Positions 33,512 to 39,838 of a DNA stretch of 39,838 nt are shown in pieces. Below the pieces are notes generated by a model, which made no database searches, was not told where the DNA came from, and saw nothing but the letters and a program-made list of their open reading frames with translations. Numbering within the stretch: the first letter of the stretch is position 1; each line of letters opens with the position of its first letter. This DNA comes from Defluviibacillus sp043739385 (GTDB taxonomy: Bacteria > Pseudomonadota > Gammaproteobacteria > Burkholderiales > Burkholderiaceae_C). Both the position numbers and the translations under genes were made by a program. The stretch is from positions 1 to 39,838 of the forward strand of contig JAYUED010000115.1 in the NCBI GenBank assembly GCA_043739385.1, in the 5' to 3' direction.

Positions 33512-34216
33512 ATGAAAACACTTATAACTCAACTTTTAACGCCCCTTCTTTTGGCGCTATCGGCGTTAGGCTTTATCCCACAAGCCTCAGCACAAACTGC
33601 CAGTGCCCTTTACGACCCACAGCCCCCAGCTGACTCGGCATATGTGCGCATCATCGTGGTCAGCGCTGATGGCCCCATGGACGTGCAACTGGACGGCAAA
33701 CCCCGTCAACAAGGCTTGACTGCCGCCACTGTCAGCGACTACATGGTGCTTAAAGCCGGGCCACACCAACTACGGGTACGGGGCAGTGGTAAATCGGGCA
33801 GTGCAGAGATTCCTCTAGAAATCGTTGTAGGTCGCTCTGTCACTGTGGCCCTACCTAACTTGGGTACTGACAGTAAACCCCTGTTTTTTGCAGACAAAGT
33901 CAACTCCAACAAACTCAAAGCCGTGTTGACTATCTACCACCTTGCGCCCAAAGCCGGCGTGATTGACGCGCTGACAGCTGATGGCAGTACAAAAGTATTC
34001 ACTGGTATTGCCCCAGGCACCTCGGCCTCTTTGGCTGTGAACCCTATCTCCATCGAGCTTCAAGCCACCAGAACTGGTGAGAAAACAGCCCTAGCTAAAG
34101 CCCCGCTGACTATGGCGCAAGGACTCACCTACAGCCTGCTGTTAATGCCCGGTGACGGCGACAAGCTGGTGCTTAAAAGCAGTGCCAATGCGCTAGAGCG
34201 CTATATTGGTAAATAA
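33512..34216 (+). CDS. AlgF-like periplasmic O-acetylation protein
   Basis: 234 aa. A signal peptide ends at PQASAQTASA. The mature start is LYDPQPPADSAYVRIIV, followed by a beta-rich domain (about 50-110) with DVQLDGK and LKAGPHQLRVRG. A second beta domain (about 120-225) contains NKLKAVLTIYHL, and the sequence ends YSLLLMPGDGDKLVLKSSANALERYIGK. This matches the two-domain layout of AlgF, which is essential for alginate O-acetylation in Pseudomonas and interacts with the AlgI/J/X machinery. It shares its start motif with the partial protein at the left edge. No algL/algE-type alginate genes are present, so the polymer is probably not alginate. Followed 119 nt later by an AlgX-like gene. Confidence 0.78.
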   Translation: MKTLITQLLTPLLLALSALGFIPQASAQTASALYDPQPPADSAYVRIIVVSADGPMDVQLDGKPRQQGLTAATVSDYMVLKAGPHQLRVRGSGKSGSAEIPLEIVVGRSVTVALPNLGTDSKPLFFADKVNSNKLKAVLTIYHLAPKAGVIDALTADGSTKVFTGIAPGTSASLAVNPISIELQATRTGEKTALAKAPLTMAQGLTYSLLLMPGDGDKLVLKSSANALERYIGK

Positions 34217-34335
34217 ACCTGCTGCCAACAATCGCCATGACCACTACAGCCTTCACCAGCTCCTCATTGAAAGCTTTGTTCATGCCTTCATTTAAATGAA
34301 TATTGATAGCGCGATATTTAAAAAATAGGTAATAA

Positions 34336-35676
34336 ATGACAAAAATACTACTAACTTTGGCTACCAGCTTTACCATCTTGTCCTCCGTGGCACAAGACGT
34401 TCCTAGCATCGTCGGCCAAAACGACTGGCTCTACTATCGACATGAAATATCAGATGCCAGTGACAACCCTGCCGTGAATACAACGGTTGATTTAATTCGC
34501 CGCATTAACGCCGTCTTTAAGCAAAATGACATTGCTTTAGTTGTTGCTATGGCACCTTTGAAAATACGAATTCACTCAGAAAATCTCCCCTTATCATTGC
34601 CCTTGAGTGATTACTTGAAGGGCAACTACGCCACCATACTGAAAAAGCTGCGCGATGGCGGCGTCTCTACTGCTGATATCAACACGGCCTTCCAAAACAG
34701 TCCAGTGCGTACCAGCCCCATGCCTTTGTTTTTCAAGCAAGACACCCACTGGTCGTCTTCGGGAGCCTTACTCGGAGCAGAAACAGTACGCGATGCCATT
34801 AACTCAGACGCAGGGCTCAAAAGGCTCTTGGAGTCAACACCTACCACTGCGTACACGTTAACTTGGTCACCCAAAGACTGGCCAGTGCAAGGCGACCTGG
34901 CCCAGCAACTGCCCAAGGGCACGCTGATTCCCGGCAAAGAACTCATTAAAATCTTTACTGTCGAGAAGGGCGCAGGATCAGGAGAGGTAAATCTTTTAGG
35001 TGGAAACACCACGCCGATTACCTTGCTAGGCAGCAGCTACACAGCAGACTGGACCAACTTTCCCATAGCTATGCGGTATGCACTGCAACGTGATCTGCTG
35101 AGCATTTCCGTAGACGCTTTACAAGGCCAGTGGGTGGGCTTGCACACCTACTTGCGCGACGACTCATTTCAGCTAAGCCCACCCAAACTGCTGATTTGGG
35201 AAATGCCAGAACGTGACATGCGCGCCCCTCCCGATTTGAAGTGGCGCGAAGCACGGAACATCATGGATAACACCGAATGGCTTTTGCAAGCCTCAGCCTT
35301 GATACAGCAAAAATGCGTAGCTTCAGGCATCCAATCCAGCGTTGAACTTGGAAGCCTAACCGCAGGAAAATCCAGCACTGTGCAAGACTTTGTCGAAATT
35401 AACTTTGACAAACCTGTCGAGCGCCTAAGCTACCTTAGCGCCAAAATACAGGTTGCAGGCTCCAAAACCATCACTATTGAAGCTTCTGGCAACGGTGCTG
35501 CTGCCCGAAAATTTACCCTACCCGTGGCAGGCGATGACGCAGAACACAACCTACGCACTGCACTGCTGTCCAAAGGCAAAGGTTTCACCAAGATCCGCCT
35601 GTTCCCAGGTACCGCAACAAGCTTTAGCCTGAAGGACGTGCAGCTCTGCGCCCAACCTGAAGACCTACTGCGCTAA
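34336..35676 (+). CDS. AlgX/AlgJ-like SGNH polysaccharide O-acetyltransferase
   Basis: 446 aa with a signal peptide (MTKILLTLATSFTILSSVAQ). The SGNH-like domain (about 25-300) opens with IVGQNDWLYYRHE, typical of AlgX/AlgJ. Catalytic residues are DTHW (Asp and His, around 136-138) and Ser in LLGSSYTADW (around 232-236). The C-terminal ~110 residues form a beta-sandwich-like domain, comparable in position to the carbohydrate-binding module of AlgX, so AlgX (about 470 aa) is the better match than AlgJ. It would transfer acetyl groups to the polymer in the periplasm. AGG precedes the ATG by about 7 nt. No MBOAT acetyl donor (AlgI) gene is in the window. Confidence 0.83.
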   Translation: MTKILLTLATSFTILSSVAQDVPSIVGQNDWLYYRHEISDASDNPAVNTTVDLIRRINAVFKQNDIALVVAMAPLKIRIHSENLPLSLPLSDYLKGNYATILKKLRDGGVSTADINTAFQNSPVRTSPMPLFFKQDTHWSSSGALLGAETVRDAINSDAGLKRLLESTPTTAYTLTWSPKDWPVQGDLAQQLPKGTLIPGKELIKIFTVEKGAGSGEVNLLGGNTTPITLLGSSYTADWTNFPIAMRYALQRDLLSISVDALQGQWVGLHTYLRDDSFQLSPPKLLIWEMPERDMRAPPDLKWREARNIMDNTEWLLQASALIQQKCVASGIQSSVELGSLTAGKSSTVQDFVEINFDKPVERLSYLSAKIQVAGSKTITIEASGNGAAARKFTLPVAGDDAEHNLRTALLSKGKGFTKIRLFPGTATSFSLKDVQLCAQPEDLLR

Positions 35677-35704
35677 TCGCAGCCCACGCTCAACGCCACT
35701 CCCT

Positions 35705-37138
35705 ATGCAATACAACTACATCGCCAACGCTGCCGTTCCCAGCTCGTCCGGTCGCACACTCCCCGTGATTGACCCCTCGTACGGTGAGCCGTTTGATGAA
35801 TTGCAGCGCAGCAACGCCCAAGACATTGACGCCGCCGTACGTGCTGCTCGCCAATGTTTTGAGGCTGTTTGGCAAAAGCTCAGCGGAGCAGAGCGAGGTC
35901 GCTTGCTGATGCGCCTGTCGCTCAAAATCACCGAGCACAGCGACGAACTGGCCGCTATCGAGCAGCGGGATTGCGGCAAACCCACCAAACAGGCCAAAGC
36001 CGACGCCCTTGCTTTGGCCCGGTATTTCGAGTTCTACGCTGGAGCCTGCGACAAGCTGCACGGCGAGACCATCCCTTACCAGGACGGCTACAGCGTGTTC
36101 ACGTGGTACGAACCCCATGGCGTCACGGGTCACATCGTGCCGTGGAACTACCCCATGCAGATTTTTGGCCGCAGCGTAGGCGGTGCGTTAGCAGCGGGTA
36201 ACGTCTGCGTGGTCAAGCCTTCGGAAGACGCCTGCCTGTCTCTCCTGCGTGTAGCCCAACTCGCCGCTGAAGTAGGCTTCCCCGCCGGAGCTCTCAACAT
36301 CGTCACCGGCTACGGCAACGAGGTAGGCGACGCGCTGGCCCGCCACCCCGGCATTGACCACATCAGCTTCACGGGCAGCCCATCGGTTGGCACACTAATT
36401 CAGCAAGTCGCGTCCGAGCGCCATTGTCCCGTCACGCTGGAGTTGGGTGGCAAAAGCCCTCAAATCGTATTTGCTGATGCAGACCTGGACGCTGTCATAC
36501 CCGCCGTAGTCAATGCCATCGTTCAAAACGCAGGCCAAACCTGTTCAGCTGGTTCGCGCCTGCTTGTGCAGCAGGAGATTTACGAGCCACTGTTAGAGCG
36601 TCTGGGGCAAGCTTTCACGCAACTCCGGGTAGGCCCCGCAGCTATGGATTTGGATTTAGGTCCACTGATTCGCCAAACCCAGCAGCAGCGCGTATGGGAT
36701 TTTTTGAGCGATGCCCAAGTTGCCAATATCACCATGGTGGCCCAAGGTCAAATCGTCGATGAGGCGCCTGAGGGGGGCTATTACCAGGCACCGACGCTGC
36801 TTCGCGATGTGCCAGTCAATCACCGTCTTGCGCAAAAAGAAATATTCGGCCCAGTGCTGTGCGCGATGAAGTTTGATACTGAAGAAGAAGCCATTCACCT
36901 CGCTAACGCTACACAGTTCGGTTTGGTCGCAGGCATCTGGACTCGCGACGGTGCACGTCAGTTCCGTATGGCCAAACGTGTCCGCAGTGGTCAAGTTTTT
37001 ATCAACAACTACGGCGCAGGCGGTGGGGTCGAACTACCATTTGGCGGGGTGAAGTCATCAGGGTACGGACGCGAGAAAGGGTTTGAGGCCTTGTATGGGT
37101 TCAGTACGCTGAAGACAGTTGCGGTTAAGCATGGGTAA
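35705..37138 (+). CDS. NAD(P)-dependent aldehyde dehydrogenase
   Basis: 477 aa. It oxidises an aldehyde to the acid. Family residues are all present: Asn148 in VPWNYPMQI, Glu246 in LELGGKSP, and catalytic Cys280 in NAGQTCSAGS. GSPSVG (about 224-229) lies in the cofactor-binding region, and EIFGPVL near residue 380 is also typical. It resembles betaine-aldehyde / gamma-aminobutyraldehyde-type enzymes, but the substrate cannot be set from sequence. It starts 28 nt after the AlgX-like stop on the same strand without a good Shine-Dalgarno, so read-through from the EPS locus is possible though functional linkage is doubtful. Confidence 0.93.
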   Translation: MQYNYIANAAVPSSSGRTLPVIDPSYGEPFDELQRSNAQDIDAAVRAARQCFEAVWQKLSGAERGRLLMRLSLKITEHSDELAAIEQRDCGKPTKQAKADALALARYFEFYAGACDKLHGETIPYQDGYSVFTWYEPHGVTGHIVPWNYPMQIFGRSVGGALAAGNVCVVKPSEDACLSLLRVAQLAAEVGFPAGALNIVTGYGNEVGDALARHPGIDHISFTGSPSVGTLIQQVASERHCPVTLELGGKSPQIVFADADLDAVIPAVVNAIVQNAGQTCSAGSRLLVQQEIYEPLLERLGQAFTQLRVGPAAMDLDLGPLIRQTQQQRVWDFLSDAQVANITMVAQGQIVDEAPEGGYYQAPTLLRDVPVNHRLAQKEIFGPVLCAMKFDTEEEAIHLANATQFGLVAGIWTRDGARQFRMAKRVRSGQVFINNYGAGGGVELPFGGVKSSGYGREKGFEALYGFSTLKTVAVKHG

Positions 37139-37152
37139 GTGAGTAGATAGGG

Positions 37153-38139
37153 TCAAATCCTCACCACCACCCGCCCACGTACCTTGCCAGCCATAAGCTC
37201 AGCAGCCTTCTCTGCTGCGCGGGTCAGGGGAACTTCTTCCACGATGGATTCGAGTTTGACAGGGTCCAAATCTATGGCCAAACGGCTCCAGGCTTGTTGG
37301 CGCAGTGCCAAGGGAGCCATCACGCTGTCCACACCTGCCAAGGTAACGCCGCGCAAGATGAAGGGCATCACTGTAGCGGGAAAGTCTGCGCCTTGGGCTA
37401 AACCGCACGCTGTAACCACTCCGCCATAGCGCGTTTGTGCGCAAGCGTTGGCAAGCGTGTGTGAGCCTACGGCATCCACTACGGCTGCCCAGCGTTCTTT
37501 TTGCAATGGTTTACCCGGCGCAGACAACGCAGCCCGGTCTATCACGGCGGTGGCACCCAGTTGCTTTAAATATGCTTCTTCGCTCGCTTTTCCAGTAGCG
37601 GCCACCACGGTGTAGCCCAACTTGCTCAGCAAAGCCACAGCCACGCTGCCTACGCCGCCGGTCGCGCCTGTGACCAGTACTTCGGCACCGGATGTATTCT
37701 GCGGTGTAACGCCATTACGCTCCAGCGCCAGCACGCACAGCATGGCGGTATAGCCTGCAGTGCCAATTGCCATGGCTTGGCGGGTTGTGAAGGCTGCGGG
37801 CAGCTTCACCAGCCAGTCGCCTTGCAAACGGGCACGCTCGGCCATCAAACCCCAGCGGGTTTCGCCCAGACCCCAGCCGTTATGAACAAACCGATCCCCA
37901 GCTTTCCAGGCCGGATGCGAAGATTCCAGCACCGTACCTGCACCATCAATGCCTGCCACCATAGGCCAATTGCGCACAACTGGGCCAGTGTTTGTAATGG
38001 CAAGACCATCTTTGAAGTTCAGTGTGGAGTATTCCACCTGCCCCAATACATCGCCAGAGGGCAATTGGGCTTCGTCTGTTTCAGTGATGGTGGCTGAAAA
38101 GCCAGTCTCGGATTTTGTGAGTTGAAGGGCTTTAAACAC
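37153..38139 (-). CDS. Acrylyl-CoA reductase-type MDR oxidoreductase (AcuI/YhdH family)
   Basis: 328 aa from the GTG at 38139 (reading MFKALQLTK), preceded by GGAA about 7 nt upstream; the in-frame upstream ATG (38247) gives an extra 36 residues unlike the family. Typical AcuI/YhdH start, then STLNFKDGLAIT, PMVAGIDGAGTV and the WGLGETRWGG-type substrate region (HNGWGLGETRWG). The NADPH-binding GATGGVGSVAVALLSKLGY and GVDSVMAP segments follow. The family reduces acryloyl-CoA or related quinone-like/enoyl substrates with NADPH. No zinc ligands are seen, as expected. Converges with the aldehyde dehydrogenase, 14 bp apart. Confidence 0.92.
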   Translation of the reverse strand: MFKALQLTKSETGFSATITETDEAQLPSGDVLGQVEYSTLNFKDGLAITNTGPVVRNWPMVAGIDGAGTVLESSHPAWKAGDRFVHNGWGLGETRWGLMAERARLQGDWLVKLPAAFTTRQAMAIGTAGYTAMLCVLALERNGVTPQNTSGAEVLVTGATGGVGSVAVALLSKLGYTVVAATGKASEEAYLKQLGATAVIDRAALSAPGKPLQKERWAAVVDAVGSHTLANACAQTRYGGVVTACGLAQGADFPATVMPFILRGVTLAGVDSVMAPLALRQQAWSRLAIDLDPVKLESIVEEVPLTRAAEKAAELMAGKVRGRVVVRI

Positions 38140-38305
38140 GGAGTGTTTCCATAAAAGGGTTAGCAAGCAAGAACGGAGGGAAGCAGAAGGAAGCAGGGAA
38201 GTTGCATTCTTAATTATCAATAAATGACTTGCTGCAAACTGACTCACCCTCTCGTTGGCTCACTGCCTCAAGGCCCATTTATGCGCACAGTGCACCTAAT
38301 CCAAA

Positions 38306-38770
38306 TCACTGCGTTTTAGGCATACCGATGGCTTGGCTTGGCGCCTCAGCGGGCACAGTTGTTTCTAGCCGCGTTATCACGCCACCACCCAGCACGCTAC
38401 CGCTGGACTCAGCACGCCCTTCTACGCGGGCTTTGCAAGCAACCCTATCTTCACCAGCAAACGCCTGGCAACGCAGCAGTGCATTGGCATGTATATCGGC
38501 ACTGCTGGTGTCCAGCGTACCTCGACGCCTTGCATCTTGCGCCGCAGCGGAATTCTTGAGGCAGTCCACACGTGCTTCACCCGCCGTATTGGACATGCAC
38601 CAAGTCCGCTCTTGCTGGTAGTTGCCCGAGGCATCAATGCCGGTAGGGCCAACCGTACCAGCCATTACTGTGGCGGAGGCAGTCAAGGCCAGAAAAATAC
38701 CGATGACCGTACTACTGGCAGTTGTGCGGACGGACAATAAAGTGAGTTGAGGGGCAAAAGTGGCCAGCAT
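38306..38770 (-). CDS. Small secreted protein of unknown function
   Basis: 154 aa, starting at an ATG with GGAG 7 nt upstream. A hydrophobic segment (about residues 20-37) ending TASATVMAGT looks like a signal peptide. The mature part contains four Cys (in RTWCMSN, DCLKN, LLRCQAF and ACKAR), spaced as two Cys pairs. It ends in a Gly/Pro-rich tail. No family recognised. The four cysteines suggest two disulfides in the periplasm or outside the cell. Its neighbours (AcuI-type reductase, rluE) offer no functional clue. Confidence 0.7.
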   Translation of the reverse strand: MLATFAPQLTLLSVRTTASSTVIGIFLALTASATVMAGTVGPTGIDASGNYQQERTWCMSNTAGEARVDCLKNSAAAQDARRRGTLDTSSADIHANALLRCQAFAGEDRVACKARVEGRAESSGSVLGGGVITRLETTVPAEAPSQAIGMPKTQ

Positions 38771-38915
38771 GGTAATACTCCAGAAGTGGAAAGATCCCCC
38801 AGTCTAGGTAGCTTTTGTGCTGTCTGGTGTAGGACAAGGGCACGTAACAGCCGTGCTTTTAACCCGTTTCGGCGTAAGCCCGACCACACGTCACTCCCGC
38901 TTTTCAGCGGTGACG

Positions 38916-39503
38916 CTAACTGCTAGGTCGCTGTAGACGACCGTCTGGCGATGGTGCGTATTCCCACACCCCTGGTGCCAAATCATTCAGTGTGTAGGGG
39001 CCAATTGCGGCACGAATCAAACGCAAGGTAGGAAAGCCCACAGCTGCCGTCATACGCCGCACTTGGCGGTTGCGGCCCTCTCGAATCGTAAGCGCTATCC
39101 AAGCGGTTGGCAGGTCGCGGCGCACACGAATTGGTGGGGTGCGCTCCCACAGAGAAGACGGCGTATCGATTAACTCAGCACGAGCAGGCAGGGTAATGCC
39201 ATCATTGAGTTGAACGCCTTGACGAAGCATGGCCAGTGCGGCCTCTGAAGGCACACCATCGACCTGCACCCAATAGGTTTTTTCCATCTTGAAGCGTGGG
39301 TCTGCAATGCGGGCTTGCAACTTACCGTCGTTGGTAAGTAGCAAAAGGCCTTCGCTGTCGGCGTCCAGTCGCCCTGCTACATAGAAGCTTTCAGCGGCAA
39401 TGTAATCCTTGAGCCCGCGCCAGCGCCCTTCGTCGGTAAACTGGCTGAGCACACCGTAGGGTTTATTGAAGCAAATTAGGCTCGATGGGGGAATGACGAC
39501 CAT
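38916..39503 (-). CDS. rluE: 23S rRNA pseudouridine synthase RluE (RsuA family)
   Basis: 195 aa. It converts a uridine in 23S rRNA (U2457 in E. coli) to pseudouridine. FNKPYGVLSQFTDEG, the catalytic AGRLDADSEGLLLLTNDG (Asp47), QLNDGITLPARAEL, PIRVRRDLPT and EGRNRQVRRMTAAVGFPTLRL all closely resemble E. coli RluE. There is no N-terminal S4 domain, as expected for RluE. It starts 12 nt after the M23 peptidase stop and is probably co-transcribed. Confidence 0.94.
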   Translation of the reverse strand: MVVIPPSSLICFNKPYGVLSQFTDEGRWRGLKDYIAAESFYVAGRLDADSEGLLLLTNDGKLQARIADPRFKMEKTYWVQVDGVPSEAALAMLRQGVQLNDGITLPARAELIDTPSSLWERTPPIRVRRDLPTAWIALTIREGRNRQVRRMTAAVGFPTLRLIRAAIGPYTLNDLAPGVWEYAPSPDGRLQRPSS

Positions 39504-39515
39504 GGCGCATGATAT

Positions 39516-39838
39516 TCAGGGCTTGGCGAGCAGCAATTTGGGCTCAACCCTTGCGTCGTTCAAGCTGACCGTCCAGTGCAAATGCGGCCCTGTGGCACGC
39601 CCCGTCATCCCTACCAGTCCTATCGGCTGACCCTGCTTCACCACATCGCCGATAGCCACGTCAATGCGGCTGAGGTGGCACAGCATGGTGATAAGCCCCT
39701 GCCCGTGGTCAATCATTACCGTATTGCCGTTGAAGAAATAGTCGCCTGTTTGCACCACTGTGCCCTCTGCTGGTGCTATCACCGTTTGACCTAGGGGGGC
39801 TGCAATGTCCAAACCTGAATGCGGTGCACGGGGTTCGC
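39516..39838 (-). CDS. M23 family metallopeptidase, partial (C-terminal LytM domain)
   Basis: Only the last ~106 codons lie in the window; the 5' part is beyond the right edge. The zinc site is visible: HSGLD at the start, and HLH in GPHLHW, with the CHLSRID segment between. The fold reads as a complete LytM beta-sheet (LDIAAPLGQTVIAPAEGTVV, GNTVMIDHGQGL, GQPIGLVGMTGR). Such enzymes cut peptidoglycan cross-bridges in the periplasm. The N-terminal region, needed to separate hydrolase from NlpD/EnvC-type activator, is missing; the intact zinc ligands favour an active peptidase. rluE follows. Confidence 0.93.
   Translation of the reverse strand, partial: EPRAPHSGLDIAAPLGQTVIAPAEGTVVQTGDYFFNGNTVMIDHGQGLITMLCHLSRIDVAIGDVVKQGQPIGLVGMTGRATGPHLHWTVSLNDARVEPKLLLAKP

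Noticed and set aside
25155..35676. Right locus as a canonical pgaABCD or bcs operon
   Set aside because: There is no BcsA/BcsB/BcsC, and the exporter is far shorter than PgaA. Deacetylase and hydrolase are separate, and AlgF/AlgX-like genes are added. Only the parts, not the whole, match known operons.

Overview
The window looks like chromosomal DNA of a betaproteobacterium, most likely Burkholderiales/Comamonadaceae (Rhodoferax/Limnohabitans-like). The basis is the gene order msrB-yciB-bolA-ppiC, the map-glnD pair, a long single-chain PurL and a Tat-exported Bug/TctC-type solute-binding protein. I cannot fix the genus. No rRNA, tRNA, IS element, integrase or CRISPR array was seen.

Layout. 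(1) Positions 1-8793, all on the minus strand, hold an exopolysaccharide (EPS) operon. It is transcribed in this order: a BcsB-like periplasmic protein, a large NfrB-type glycosyltransferase carrying MshEN-type motifs and a fused BcsE-like c-di-GMP module, an NfrA-like TPR/outer-membrane protein, and the 5' end of an AlgF-like O-acetylation protein cut by the window edge. (2) Positions 9220-24863 are mostly housekeeping: selO, msrB, yciB, bolA, a parvulin PPIase, a DUF1624/HGSNAT-like membrane protein, a lipoprotein alpha/beta hydrolase, purL, a TctC-type binding protein, map and glnD. (3) Positions 25155-35676 hold a second EPS locus: a stand-alone BcsE-like c-di-GMP protein, a TPR/YaiO-type outer-membrane protein, a PgaC-like GT2 synthase, an 85-aa membrane protein, a membrane-anchored polysaccharide deacetylase, a convergent GH18-like hydrolase, and AlgF-like and AlgX-like O-acetylation proteins. 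(4) Positions 35705-39838 carry an aldehyde dehydrogenase, an AcuI-type reductase, a small secreted protein of unknown function, rluE, and the 3' part of an M23 peptidase gene.

How the genes may work together. Both EPS loci have the parts of a synthase-dependent export machine: a membrane GT2, a TPR-plus-beta-barrel outer-membrane exporter, and alginate-type acetylation proteins. Both also carry a homologous BcsE-like REC*/GGDEF* module with the same RAGD I-site-like motif, fused to the synthase on the left and free-standing on the right. I infer two related, c-di-GMP-gated, probably O-acetylated polysaccharide systems about 16 kb apart, with the left fusion hinting at how the right-hand regulator acts. 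The polysaccharides are unknown. Neither locus matches canonical bcs, pga, pel or alg operons, and no AlgI-type MBOAT acetyltransferase lies in the window.
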